Source: a virus. Taken from it: a DNA stretch of 43,297 bases. The DNA lies in IMG/VR virus record IMGVR_UViG_3300032304_001187, positions 1 to 43,297 of that record; one strand, given 5' to 3'. The first letter of the stretch is position 1, and every line of letters begins with the position of its first letter. The position numbers were made by a program, and so were the translations under genes. This document shows, piece after piece, positions 31,233 to 40,409 of this stretch. A model generated the notes under the pieces. That model saw nothing but the letters and a program-made list of their open reading frames with translations. It was not told the origin of the DNA and made no database searches.

Positions 31233-31380
31233 CGATTGGGTTGAATTGCTCAAGCGCACTGGTAATACGAGTCTTTTAAATGATCCGCTGAATGTTTGGA
31301 TAGAAGCGTGGAATGCGGCACTCATCGTAATGCGGAAAAAAGACCCCACCGAAGCGGGGTCTAAACACTCTGAAGATTGA
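31216..31380 (+). CDS. small hypothetical protein, last early gene
   Basis: 54 residues from ATG 31216 with CAGGAG 8 nt upstream. A TTG start at 31117 would lie inside the zinc-finger gene and is rejected. It contains YNDWVELLKRTGN and VWIEAWNAALIVMRKKD, a Trp-rich helical pattern seen in small phage proteins. Its last 15 codons coincide with the terminator of the opposing tail operon. Confidence 0.5.
   Translation: MEKQYNDWVELLKRTGNTSLLNDPLNVWIEAWNAALIVMRKKDPTEAGSKHSED
31336..31362 (-). terminator. rho-independent terminator of tail/ejection operon, inside opposing coding sequence
   Basis: Read on the minus strand: a stem of AGACCCC pairing with GGGGTCT around GCTTCGGT, followed by six T. 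It lies about 40 nt after the stop of the last tail-operon gene (31402) and overlaps the coding end of the plus-strand gene at 31216-31380. In the plus direction there is no T-run, so it acts mainly on minus-strand transcripts. Confidence 0.8.
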
Positions 31381-31390
31381 AGTCAGAGTG
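31366..31390. terminator. secondary hairpin at convergent junction
   Basis: Perfect 8-bp arms CACTCTGA / TCAGAGTG separated by 9 nt, spanning the stop codon of the last early gene. On the minus strand a short TTT follows. It may help terminate the minus-strand transcript just before the main terminator, or protect the plus-strand 3' end. Confidence 0.4.
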
Positions 31391-31401
31391 AGGACGAAGG
31401 G

Positions 31402-32247
31402 TTAGCGACCTTTGTAACGGTCGTAAACTTCAAGTGCTAAAGGTGAAGCAATACCTAAGGCAGTTCCGATACCTCTAACAACAGGGTGCGGAACCATAGA
31501 AGCAGCACTACCTAACGCGCCAACTCCTGAGATAAGCGCTCCAGGAATATCTCGGTTTTCACCGAACGCACGGTTATATGCTTCTGTTCCCTGATAACCC
31601 GCACCAGCTGCGCTCAAGCCTGTCATCAAACGCGGTGCGACGTCAGTAGCTACTTCCATACCTCTACCGATTGCCGCTGCACCTCGCTTTGATCTTTCCA
31701 TGAGCATTTTTTGCTTAGCTTCTTGCATCATGCGCTGTTCAGCTTCCGTTTTATTCGGAAGTATAATACCTTCCCGATTAGTTTTAAATTGAGCTGATTC
31801 GGTTGGTGTAAGTGATTGTTGAATCCGATAGTTACGTGCAGCTTCAGTTACCGACTCACCTCCAGGACCCATCATACCTACTACTTTTGATGACCATTTG
31901 TCACCTGATGCCATGGGCGCACCTGAAGCGGCAGCAGGCGGGGCAGACGGAGCTGGCGGTGGAACTGTAGATGGCGCGACGGGTGCGCTTCTTGATGAAG
32001 GCGCTAATCGCTGTTGAATCATTTTGGCTTTTTGCCCTGCTAAGAAACCTAATGTTCCTGTTCCTGCCGCGACCATTTCAGGACTTATATCATTGTATTC
32101 TTCTGGCGCAGCTGAGACCGTTACAGACGCTTGTTGTTCAGTAGTCGGAGTGTAAATAGGCTTATATGTGCCTTTGTCGTCAAAAGCGGAAGGTAGCAGT
32201 TCTTTTAACTTCGCTTCGGGGTCAAATTTATCTTTTTCTTCTGCCAT
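31402..32247 (-). CDS. ejection-type virion protein, last gene of tail operon
   Basis: 281 residues. Proline/alanine-rich low complexity at about 85-115 (PSTVPPPAPSAPPAAAS) separates an acidic N-terminus from a helical region with AEQRMMQEAKQKMLMER. The C-terminus is Gly/Ala-rich and hydrophobic with helix-breaking Gly spacing (LISGVGALGSAASM; VVRGIGTALGIAS). This composition is typical of proteins stored in the capsid or tail and ejected to cross the membrane. It lies at the distal end of the operon with three similar proteins. No family recognised. Confidence 0.58.
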   Translation of the reverse strand: MAEEKDKFDPEAKLKELLPSAFDDKGTYKPIYTPTTEQQASVTVSAAPEEYNDISPEMVAAGTGTLGFLAGQKAKMIQQRLAPSSRSAPVAPSTVPPPAPSAPPAAASGAPMASGDKWSSKVVGMMGPGGESVTEAARNYRIQQSLTPTESAQFKTNREGIILPNKTEAEQRMMQEAKQKMLMERSKRGAAAIGRGMEVATDVAPRLMTGLSAAGAGYQGTEAYNRAFGENRDIPGALISGVGALGSAASMVPHPVVRGIGTALGIASPLALEVYDRYKGR

Positions 32248-32254
32248 ATTATTC

Positions 32255-33853
32255 TCAAAGTGGTGATAAGTCGTTCAACTTACGAAGCGTTTTTGTGTAT
32301 TGATCCGCGACTTCGAAGAACTCTTTAGATTTAAAGAACTGAGAAGTTTTCGCAGCTGGGTTGCGCTCAAAATATTCTTGTTGCGCCTTATTCATTTCAC
32401 CTTGGAAATGGTTCATGATTTTGAACTTATTCACTAACGATGAAATTACAACCGCGGAGTCAGTGTTTTTGAATCCTGGTTCTGCCATTTTTTGAGCGTC
32501 ATAAACGCTGATCTGAGGACCAAAAATGTCTTTACCTTGTTTCATGACACCCATGTTCAAGTCTGAAATAGCCTGTGCGATCAGACGCGCGGTATTTTGC
32601 TCAGAAGGTTTCAATTCCAGCTTTTGTAAAATCTCAAGAGCAGGCGCACTTAGTGATCCGATAGGAGTAGTGATACCTGATTCAGCACCTTGCGCAATAG
32701 CCGTTATGACACCTTGCTTGTTCATAATGCCAGTAATCCGTCTACCTTCCGGAGTGTTGACCATTTTATATAGGTTGTCTAATTTTGCATTAGTATTACC
32801 TACCATCTCTTGATCATAAGTAGCAATCAAATCAAACTTTTTCTGTGGTGAAACCTCACGTGCTTCAATACCCTTTTGGCTAATGTTAAGCTCGGTTGTA
32901 GCTTCCGCTTTGATACGTGCGTTGTATGCGTCAAGAGTCTCTCCTGGACGTCGTGGTGAAATCCGTGCGAGTTGTGTATCAGCTGAAACAGGAGGCTCAC
33001 CTGTTTTTCTGGACAGCTCAAAAGCAGCACGACGTTGATCAACAGGCATATTGTTGAACAAAGTAGCTACATCAGGTCGATCTAATAAGTTATTATTTAA
33101 TCCTGAACGCTCGTACTGCTCATTAAGTCTTTGCCGCTCACTCGGAGTTAGATTCTCAAAGCGATAAGAATCAGTTTTTGATGTATCCGCGCCCGCAGCT
33201 GGCGGTCTAACTGGCAACGTAGGTGCTGGAGCAGGAACTGGGGCAGCTTGAGCACTGCCACCTCTTGGTTGAATTTGAAACTCAGGATCGTATTTACCTC
33301 TGAATTCACCTTCTTTAAGTTCAAATTCTTTCTGTTTAATACCAACATCTGCGCCCTTGACTTGCATGTCAAATAAATTTTTCAGCATTTCAGCACGAGG
33401 GGGAGACAGAGTCGCGATAGCTGGGTACAGTTGTGGAATTTTTGAAATTTGGGATTGTGTCAGATTGCCCGAACTCAGAGACTGCTGTGCCTCTCGAGGG
33501 TCAATCCCTAAATTGTCTGCGATAATGTTTAACGCTTTTGCGTCGTTAGCGAGCGTATATTTTTGCCCTGCCAACTGCGCCCTCATTAACGCTAAATTAG
33601 GCGCGTTTGCTCGTTGAGCTTCAACATCTCTACCTATCGAAGCGGACGCTCTACCCACTGATTCACCAAAAGAACCTGTGCGACCTGGATCAAAAAACTG
33701 CCCAGCTACATTGAAATAGTTTATCTCGTTTCGTTTTTCAAGTGAATCGATAACCTTCGTAAGAGCGGACATATACTCTTGTTGCGCGGTTGGGTCACTT
33801 GTTATGCCTGCAGGAATGTTGGTTGGCAATGCGCCGACTGGATTAGTAGCCAT
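32255..33853 (-). CDS. probable ejection/internal virion protein
   Basis: 532 residues. The N-terminal 190 residues are helical (SALTKVIDSLEKRNEINYF; GKYDPEFQIQPRGG). A Pro/Ala-rich linker follows near 205-220, then a long helical C-terminal domain (LTPSERQRLNEQYERSGLN; KKFDLIATYDQEM; ELKPSEQNTARLIAQAI). No transmembrane segment or enzymatic motif is seen. The size and place in a run of four large proteins after the nozzle-like gene match the ejection proteins of podoviruses, which leave the virion ahead of DNA. By context. Confidence 0.6.
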   Translation of the reverse strand: MATNPVGALPTNIPAGITSDPTAQQEYMSALTKVIDSLEKRNEINYFNVAGQFFDPGRTGSFGESVGRASASIGRDVEAQRANAPNLALMRAQLAGQKYTLANDAKALNIIADNLGIDPREAQQSLSSGNLTQSQISKIPQLYPAIATLSPPRAEMLKNLFDMQVKGADVGIKQKEFELKEGEFRGKYDPEFQIQPRGGSAQAAPVPAPAPTLPVRPPAAGADTSKTDSYRFENLTPSERQRLNEQYERSGLNNNLLDRPDVATLFNNMPVDQRRAAFELSRKTGEPPVSADTQLARISPRRPGETLDAYNARIKAEATTELNISQKGIEAREVSPQKKFDLIATYDQEMVGNTNAKLDNLYKMVNTPEGRRITGIMNKQGVITAIAQGAESGITTPIGSLSAPALEILQKLELKPSEQNTARLIAQAISDLNMGVMKQGKDIFGPQISVYDAQKMAEPGFKNTDSAVVISSLVNKFKIMNHFQGEMNKAQQEYFERNPAAKTSQFFKSKEFFEVADQYTKTLRKLNDLSPL

Positions 33854-33855
33854 GT

Positions 33856-35670
33856 TTATTCCTCATAATTAGGGTAGTAGTAATCTGGAGGAGGAGGTTC
33901 ATAATTTGGGAAATAGTTGTCATTGTTATAATAATCGTAATAATTATCATAGTAATTTGCATAGTCGTTGTACGCAGCTTCACGGTCATACAAATCTTGC
34001 TCAGTGATTCCACCTGGACCAACATATCCTGGATCAACTGAACCTGATGGCAAAGGATTATTATTTCTGTCAAAATTCAAAACCCTGCCGTCTTCATACA
34101 TAATGGAACGAGTGCCGTCTGTCGCGACGTTCAATACCCCACCGTCAGCTAAGGGTTGTTGATAAGCAATCGGTTTAGTTCCACCAGGACCACCAGTAAG
34201 CGCATTGAAGCCTCGATTAACAGCGTTACCTACAGCACCTGACGCTATTTTATCAACACCTGAACTAATTGAAGAGAACAAGTTTGGAACTTCTTTAGCC
34301 AACGCTCCAAGACCTGCGATTTGAGACAGTGGTGAAGCGTTGTACGCTCCAGGAATCGGACCAGTGTATGACGATGAAGTAGAGGTAGGTATTGTTTGCC
34401 CTCTGAGCAGAGCAGCTTGTGACGTCAACTGTTGCATCGGGAAGAGCTGTTGATTCTGTGCTAATGCGCGTTGTTGCTCACCTATGGTCGCGGTAGCATT
34501 AATATCACCTAAGCCTAATGCTTGTCTTTGATTTGCAATATCACTGAACCGCTGGCTACCAGCTAGCCTTGCTTGCTGCTCTTGTTGAGAAGCCTGAAGT
34601 GCTTGACTATAACCTGTTTGTAACGCTTGAGACTGTGCTAAATTGAGATTTGACAGTCCTGTATTAATTGCGTTACCGAGCACTTCTGCACCGCGTTTTG
34701 AACCGAACTGACCTGAACCTACGGCAGCAGCTGTAGCTCCTGGTGCTAAATACTTTTCAATATTCCTGCGCCCTTCAACACCCAACGCGTCAACTACGTT
34801 TTGGGTATAAGGGTTCATGTATCTACCTGCTGCTGCGGCAGCGTCATAAGCCCCCGCTTGACCAGCTAAGTTAGTAGCTGCATCTAACGCAGGGTCGTAT
34901 GAACCTACGTTTCTTCTGGTTAGATCAAACGCTTGATTTTGAAGCGCAGTCGGTCCAACGAATTGAGCATTTTGAGCAGCACTTGCGCCTTGCTTAGCTA
35001 ATTGGTTTAGATAGTCAGTGTAGAACGTAGGTGTCGCGGTTGCTTGTTTTTGAACTGTAGTGATATTAGGCAGCGCAGTTCCTTGCGTCAGTCCACCGCC
35101 TCCTGGAGCCGAACCCGCAGTCATACCTAAATCAGGAACAGCAGCAAAGTTAGGCACTGATCCTGGAATAGTCATTGACAGAGGATTATTGATAGTAGGT
35201 TGGCTTGGGATTAATGATGAAAGCGGTCCACCAGGATTTATTTTTGGGGTATTCATTCCTGCTGAAGCATCAAATCCTGGTTGCTGTGGCATTAAAACAG
35301 GAAGCGTCACACCTGAATTTATCTGTGACGGGGCATTTGCGTAATTCTGGTTATAATACTCATTGAATTTTTGCGCGTCAGTAGCGCTACCAAATTGTTG
35401 ACCGAATTGATCGTTACCTATGGCAGCTACACCTAATCCAGGAATTACTCTATTAGGGTCATATGGAGCATTTCTATAATTTTCCATCTCCTGTCTTTGA
35501 AACTGATCAAATGCATTCCTAGCTTCTTGGTAATTAGCAGGTGGTAATGAAGCTGATGATTGAGGTGTTGCAGATAGTGGCGCTGCAGTCTTAGGTACGG
35601 CTTCAGGTGCTGCACCCATTGCAGGACCCATCATCATTTGTGAATTTGATGCGAATGGAGTTAGCGCCAT
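33856..35670 (-). CDS. probable ejection protein with Tyr/Asn-rich tail
   Basis: 604 residues, TAATG overlap with the gene upstream. Low complexity first (Ala/Pro/Gln/Asn), then a helical core rich in Gln/Ala/Asn with RYMNPYTQNVVDALG and RRNIEKYLAPGATAAAVGSGQFGSKRGAEVL, a pattern shared by phage DNA-injection proteins as I recall them. The last 45 residues are unusual: repeated Asp-Tyr, Asn-Tyr and Pro (NDYANYYDNYYDYYNND), acidic and aromatic. The segment LADGGVLNVATDGTRSIMYEDGRVLNF is beta-hairpin-like. Likely a virion protein; the tail function is unknown. Confidence 0.6.
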   Translation of the reverse strand: MALTPFASNSQMMMGPAMGAAPEAVPKTAAPLSATPQSSASLPPANYQEARNAFDQFQRQEMENYRNAPYDPNRVIPGLGVAAIGNDQFGQQFGSATDAQKFNEYYNQNYANAPSQINSGVTLPVLMPQQPGFDASAGMNTPKINPGGPLSSLIPSQPTINNPLSMTIPGSVPNFAAVPDLGMTAGSAPGGGGLTQGTALPNITTVQKQATATPTFYTDYLNQLAKQGASAAQNAQFVGPTALQNQAFDLTRRNVGSYDPALDAATNLAGQAGAYDAAAAAGRYMNPYTQNVVDALGVEGRRNIEKYLAPGATAAAVGSGQFGSKRGAEVLGNAINTGLSNLNLAQSQALQTGYSQALQASQQEQQARLAGSQRFSDIANQRQALGLGDINATATIGEQQRALAQNQQLFPMQQLTSQAALLRGQTIPTSTSSSYTGPIPGAYNASPLSQIAGLGALAKEVPNLFSSISSGVDKIASGAVGNAVNRGFNALTGGPGGTKPIAYQQPLADGGVLNVATDGTRSIMYEDGRVLNFDRNNNPLPSGSVDPGYVGPGGITEQDLYDREAAYNDYANYYDNYYDYYNNDNYFPNYEPPPPDYYYPNYEE

Positions 35671-37715
35671 TATGCTTTTCCTTTTAAATATTGTAAAGGC
35701 GATTTAGCCTTCGGAGGAATTTTATCGTGAGGTGCAGACCTCTTATGTTTACGAATCGCTTCACGCATTTTGTCTAATTGTAACGCTCCAGCCTTAGAAG
35801 AACCATTTCCAAGAGCAGCTACAGTGTCAGCATCAAACACATACTCACCGTCAGCGAGCATAGCAGGTATATCGTCAGATTGCCCATCGCCTCTCCCTTG
35901 AACAAAGTGCCCTGTCGCGCCAGTAATGAACTCAGGTTTATGATCCACTGTGCCACCCTTTGCACGATTTACAAAATATTGTGAGGAAATAGGTCTATTG
36001 TAATTGCTTGATGGATCACCGTATGGAACTCGAGCGGCAAATCGATCCTGATTAGGAGGGCTCAGGCTTTGTGCTGCCATTCTGAACCCTCGGTCGTTTT
36101 GAGCGAATTCATAGTCTTCTTGTGCTTTTCTATATCTTTCTAAAACATCGCGAGGATTACCGCCTCTATTCATTCGAACTGAGCCACCCATAGCATAACC
36201 AGCTGCAGGACCATCTGAAGTGATGGAGGCTAATATTCTTGGATCTACGTTTTGAAGCTGTGGGTAAAGCTGTTTTAATTGATTCATCTTAGGGCTGTCA
36301 GGCTCAGCCATCGCTTGCGAAGTCAACACTCCTGAAGCTAGCGGTGCTGGTAGTCCTGACGCATTCAAACCTGAACTCGGGAACAGACCAGTAACATTAC
36401 CTACGTTCGCGTTAGGTGATGAGCCAGTTGGAACACCTGCAGCACCGCCCACGAGAGCTACGTCTGAGGTGTTTGAAGTCGTAGCTGCCATTGTAGGCAA
36501 ACCTGTTTGACCGATCAACGACGAACTGCTTGACTCGTTTCCAAATATAGGCGCACCTGCGGCACTCATTCTGGGGGTAAATGCGTTCATCTGACCCACT
36601 TGAGGATTTCTCGGCAAAGCTCCGGATGGTTGTGCGTAACTGACTTGGCTGGGCGCACCTGCTAACCGTGTGCGTGGCATAGGTTGACGCATTCTAGGGT
36701 CTGGATCTTCAGTCAAAAGATCACGAGTTTCAGAACGAGCTAAAGAGCCTAATACGTCACCAGTGAATGTGCTTCTATCAGCATCACCTGTTAATTCATT
36801 CTCAAACATAGTACCTAGCTGCCGACCTGCAACACCTGCCGTTCCTACAGCAGCACCAGTCAAGCCACCTGTAAGTATGTCTTGATTATTCAATGCTGCG
36901 CTGGTTGCCCCACTGGTCGCGCCTGACAAAGCACCTTGACTATACGGATCTAAACCGAATTCTCTTCCGATCATAGAAGTAGCACCGCCTGATGTACCGC
37001 CTATAGCGCCTCTCAGCGCTCCTGTGGCAATATCACGGTCATTCATAGCTGCGTTAAGTGCACCGCCTACAGTGCCGCTTATACCGCCTGCAAGCACTTT
37101 ATCTGCACCGTAAGTATTGAGCGTATTCCCAAGACCACCCATGACCCCGCCTGTAACTCCCGCTTTGATAGCTTGGTCAGGATCAAGATTACCTGTAGTT
37201 ACTAATTGCGTAGCGGAATTGATTGCCGCGCCTTTTGCAGCATTTACCGCAGCTGCTTGCAATGCTGCCTGAGCAGACGTTGAAGCGGCTGCTGATGAAG
37301 TTCCAGCTACCATGCCTGCCGTAGTTGCGCCTTCAGCTATAGCAGCTGCTTCTAAAAGTGCGGCTGCTTCTGTAGCGGCTGCTGCGGCTCCCGCTTCTGC
37401 AGCGAGGTATGGCGCGGCATATGGGGCAGCTACCATCAGAGCAACTGTACCTACTGTAACCCAGCCTCCTGGAACTACGTCATTAACGCCTTTGTCAATC
37501 GCTACACCTACGTCGCCAATACCTTGAGCAACGTCACCTATCACATCGCCCACACTTTGAGCTACGTCACTTACCGCGTCAACGATACCTCCGATAACGC
37601 CCCCACCGCCCCCACCCTCTAGGGTCATGCCGTAGGAGAATGGTCCTCGCCCTCCTCTGGGCTGGAAAGCGTGCATAGGTAAGTCAGGCGAATCAGTGAA
37701 GTTGTTATATTTCAT
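35670..37715 (-). CDS. glycine-zipper ejection protein with conserved DGEYV C-terminus
   Basis: 681 residues. Residues about 35-330 are dominated by Gly and Ala with regular small-residue spacing (GGVIGGIVDAVSDVAQSV; DIATGALRGAIGG and the related DILTGGLTGAAVG), typical of proteins that insert into or line a membrane channel. A flexible middle follows. Near 590-660 the sequence HFVQGRGDGQSDDIPAMLADG, DGEYVFDADTVAALGNGS and KAGALQLDKMREAIRKHKR is a block I recognise as common near the end of phage virion proteins. KGG-type motifs (RAKGGTVDHK) precede it. It likely forms part of the DNA ejection channel. Confidence 0.68.
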   Translation of the reverse strand: MKYNNFTDSPDLPMHAFQPRGGRGPFSYGMTLEGGGGGGVIGGIVDAVSDVAQSVGDVIGDVAQGIGDVGVAIDKGVNDVVPGGWVTVGTVALMVAAPYAAPYLAAEAGAAAAATEAAALLEAAAIAEGATTAGMVAGTSSAAASTSAQAALQAAAVNAAKGAAINSATQLVTTGNLDPDQAIKAGVTGGVMGGLGNTLNTYGADKVLAGGISGTVGGALNAAMNDRDIATGALRGAIGGTSGGATSMIGREFGLDPYSQGALSGATSGATSAALNNQDILTGGLTGAAVGTAGVAGRQLGTMFENELTGDADRSTFTGDVLGSLARSETRDLLTEDPDPRMRQPMPRTRLAGAPSQVSYAQPSGALPRNPQVGQMNAFTPRMSAAGAPIFGNESSSSSLIGQTGLPTMAATTSNTSDVALVGGAAGVPTGSSPNANVGNVTGLFPSSGLNASGLPAPLASGVLTSQAMAEPDSPKMNQLKQLYPQLQNVDPRILASITSDGPAAGYAMGGSVRMNRGGNPRDVLERYRKAQEDYEFAQNDRGFRMAAQSLSPPNQDRFAARVPYGDPSSNYNRPISSQYFVNRAKGGTVDHKPEFITGATGHFVQGRGDGQSDDIPAMLADGEYVFDADTVAALGNGSSKAGALQLDKMREAIRKHKRSAPHDKIPPKAKSPLQYLKGKA

Positions 37716-38077
37716 CGTGTAATCATGTGTTGATATTGCGGTCTATCAGATGGAACAATCTTGAGATCATTCATTCTTAACACTTGTAACATTTGTGCGT
37801 CACGTGGGTCTGCGATATACGCGACTTGCGTTTCGGAATCTTTTAATTTTTGAATTAATATTTTCATTGACGATATGAGTTTAAGCCCACTTTCAACTGT
37901 ATAGGCATGCACTTCGACTGCCCCGTCACCTAGCCGAACTACGACTAAAACTGTTCCGTTATGTTGAAGAACAACCGCCAAGTTATCTTGAACTAATTTG
38001 CTGACGGCTGCTAAAACTCTAGCTGGACCATCTTCTTGGCTGTATTTGTCGTTATAAATAACTTCAGATGCTTTCAT
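37712..38077 (-). CDS. small virion-region protein, weakly acetyltransferase-like
   Basis: 121 residues, ATGA overlaps at both ends. The alternating pattern (LAVVLQHNGTVLVVVRLGDGAVEVHAYTVES; LKLISSMKILIQKLKDSETQVAYIADPR; MLQVLRMNDLKIV) suggests an alpha/beta fold like a reduced GNAT domain, but no acetyl-CoA loop is evident. It is next to the ejection genes. Function unknown. Confidence 0.52.
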   Translation of the reverse strand: MKASEVIYNDKYSQEDGPARVLAAVSKLVQDNLAVVLQHNGTVLVVVRLGDGAVEVHAYTVESGLKLISSMKILIQKLKDSETQVAYIADPRDAQMLQVLRMNDLKIVPSDRPQYQHMITR

Positions 38078-38313
38078 ACCTGCGCCTTAATTGTCATAAT
38101 TCCAACCAGTTGGGTTGCCCATTCTTGCCATGTTTTGAAACCTCTAGGATCAGGCACACCCGAGTCCATAAAATAACCGATTCCTGCCATGCCAGAAGCC
38201 CAATCTCTCCAACGCTCTTCAGGCGCAGTTCCTAACTGCTGCTCTGCGAACAAGTCTGCCATCAAAGGGCACCATTCGCTCCAAGTCATATATCGAGGAT
38301 CATAAGTAACCAT
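38074..38313 (-). CDS. small tail-region protein
   Basis: 79 residues, TAATG overlap with the nozzle-like gene. Trp-rich (MTWSEWCPLMADLF; ERWRDWASGMAGIGYFM; GFKTWQEWATQLVGIM) with two similar Trp-Glu-Trp helices, hinting at an internal duplication. It may be a small tail or head-tail component. No family recognised. Confidence 0.55.
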   Translation of the reverse strand: MVTYDPRYMTWSEWCPLMADLFAEQQLGTAPEERWRDWASGMAGIGYFMDSGVPDPRGFKTWQEWATQLVGIMTIKAQV

Positions 38314-40409
38314 TATGGGTTGCCTGTTCCGCGCTCATCACCTAGATCAGCTGAGAGCAATATTTGACCTGTTTCATAGTTACCATTAACGATGTTGCTT
38401 TCAAATTTAAGCCGCATTTCACGCCGTTGTTCACGCATATCAATTTTAAGCGTATCAGGACTAAAAGCATAGGGGTCGCTAGTTACTGAATCGTCGTTAG
38501 CGTAGCTTTTACCTGTGACATAGAGATTCATCTCTTCGTCTTGAATGAAATCAGGCTCAACACGTTCTAGGCGAATCCAGCGATTGGGACCCACAGGGTC
38601 ATCGGCTCCAGGACCACCTGTTACCCAGCCAATATTGTTCGTTTCAAAGTAGCTTTCAATCGCGTTTTGATTGTTCAAATATATCTCGTTCACACCTGTT
38701 TCATGTTGCCAAAGTGTATATGTTCCGACCGTGTTTTCTTGATTGTCTGCCCATACAGGCTTACGGAAAACTTCTGAGAACACACCTGCTGATCTACGAA
38801 CTCCAAGGGCTGTTCCTGCGTCGTACCAAATTTGCTCACGAATGTTAAATATGACTGCGTCGTTACATTCGGTAGAGTCACCTTTGGGATAAAACCACCA
38901 GATTTCGCCCCAACGAGGTACTTTTGAAACCCAAACTTTCTGACGCTGATTGTAATTTAAGTTGTCAAAAAAGTAGTTCATGTTCATTGAATTAGGTATT
39001 TCTTGAACTACTCCGTTGTACATCAAGAAGCGATCAACACCGCACCAGAAATAAATACCATCGTATTCTATAACGCAGCTCGATGACATAATAGAAGTCT
39101 GTTGGCTGATGATGTCATAACGCCAAAAAATTGTAGAAGCACCGACGGTTATAGGGTTGTAACTGACCCTGATTAATGAATCTAATGACCAAAATAAGCC
39201 TGAAGGTGAGGTAGAGCCGCCTCGAACAGGAAGACCTTTAATTATTTTTCCTGTTGAAACATTAGTCTCGTTGGCGTCCGCGGAGTTCCAATCAAAGAAG
39301 TTTCCTGCTGAACAGTTCTTGATTAACCCGTCGTTACCGTATACAAATAAATATGGGTGAAGCAATACGCACCCGCCTGAAACTGAAATAGGGTCGCCTG
39401 TTGGGGTTGAGCCTTGCGTGTCGGTAAGCGCGATCAAACCGCCACCAGGAAAAGTTCCTGAAAAAACAGGAGTATTTGTCGTGTTGTCAATATTGGTAAG
39501 GTTTAATCCTGGATGGGCAACTAATGAGGCTATGCCTCCGTTACCTGCGTCGTATCCAATGTCAAACTGCCAAAGGTTATTCGCGTTTGCAGAAAACCCA
39601 TTAACTATTGTAGCGACATTGATTGAAAAACCTGACCCTGTTCCACCTATATTTGAATTGTTAGTTGTGAGTACGTTACCTGCTGTGTAATTGTTTCCGC
39701 TTGAAGTCAAAGTGACGGTGGTTACAACAGCACCTGCGACCACTACCGTTGCTACCGCGCCTGAACCTGAACCGCCAGAAAGTGGAACTGCGGTATATGT
39801 ACCATTTGTATAACCAGAACCAGCTACGAGAGTGTTGAGTGTTAATATTGCTCCACTGTTAACTACTGTAGCCGCATTGATTGAAAAGCCTGACCCTGTG
39901 CCGCCAATATTTGAATTGCTAGTCGTGAGTACGTCACCTGCTATGTAGTTTTCACCACCTGCTGTCAACGTAACTGTTGTCACAACATTACCCGCGACTA
40001 CGATAGTCGCTACTGCATTCAAGCCTGAGCCGCCATAAAGTGGGACTGCGGTATATGTACCGTTTGTATAACCAGATCCCGCGACTAAGGTTCCAAGCGT
40101 CAGTATTTCACCGTTAAATCCGATATTAACAGGACCAGTTCCAATTCCATTGTTATTATCAGTTTGCCACATTTTTAAAGATGACTGAGAACCTGAATAT
40201 ACGTAGTTCAGACCGTTTTCCGAGTTCATAATCATGCCGCGTGAAATTTCAGGGGCATTCAAAAATATTCCCCTATAACCGCCCATTTTGCGAGGACGAC
40301 CACGTTGAAAGCGTACCCAACGTCCGTCTGTAAAACAAGGCGCGTCAAATTGCGTACCGTCCCTCTGGATTCCAGGTTTGATCTGAAGGGATATGACTTT
40401 GGCGGTCAT
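38313..40409 (-). CDS. tail nozzle-like protein with inserted tandem repeat
   Basis: 698 residues, TAATG overlap with the fibre-like gene. The start (VISLQIKPGIQRDGTQFDAP, then DGRWVRFQRGRPRKMGGY) and later YGNDGLIKNCSAGNFFDW, WCGVDRFLMYNGVVQE and WWFYPKG match the layout of nozzle/stabilisation proteins closing the podovirus tail tube, as I recall from SU10- and P22-type tails. Residues 102-270 are an insertion of two near-identical 86-residue beta-rich repeats beginning ILTLGTLVAGSGYTNGTYTA. The insertion probably projects outward and may bind the host surface. Confidence 0.72.
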   Translation of the reverse strand: MTAKVISLQIKPGIQRDGTQFDAPCFTDGRWVRFQRGRPRKMGGYRGIFLNAPEISRGMIMNSENGLNYVYSGSQSSLKMWQTDNNNGIGTGPVNIGFNGEILTLGTLVAGSGYTNGTYTAVPLYGGSGLNAVATIVVAGNVVTTVTLTAGGENYIAGDVLTTSNSNIGGTGSGFSINAATVVNSGAILTLNTLVAGSGYTNGTYTAVPLSGGSGSGAVATVVVAGAVVTTVTLTSSGNNYTAGNVLTTNNSNIGGTGSGFSINVATIVNGFSANANNLWQFDIGYDAGNGGIASLVAHPGLNLTNIDNTTNTPVFSGTFPGGGLIALTDTQGSTPTGDPISVSGGCVLLHPYLFVYGNDGLIKNCSAGNFFDWNSADANETNVSTGKIIKGLPVRGGSTSPSGLFWSLDSLIRVSYNPITVGASTIFWRYDIISQQTSIMSSSCVIEYDGIYFWCGVDRFLMYNGVVQEIPNSMNMNYFFDNLNYNQRQKVWVSKVPRWGEIWWFYPKGDSTECNDAVIFNIREQIWYDAGTALGVRRSAGVFSEVFRKPVWADNQENTVGTYTLWQHETGVNEIYLNNQNAIESYFETNNIGWVTGGPGADDPVGPNRWIRLERVEPDFIQDEEMNLYVTGKSYANDDSVTSDPYAFSPDTLKIDMREQRREMRLKFESNIVNGNYETGQILLSADLGDERGTGNP
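39600..40106 (-). repeat. tandem duplication inside nozzle-like gene
   Basis: Two adjacent units, 39849-40106 and 39600-39848, encode residues 102-187 and 188-270 of the nozzle-like protein. They share LVAGSGYTNGTYTAVPL, VVTTVTLT, NSNIGGTGSGFSIN and other blocks. The period is 258 bp. The high DNA identity indicates a recent duplication or ongoing exchange. Confidence 0.75.
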
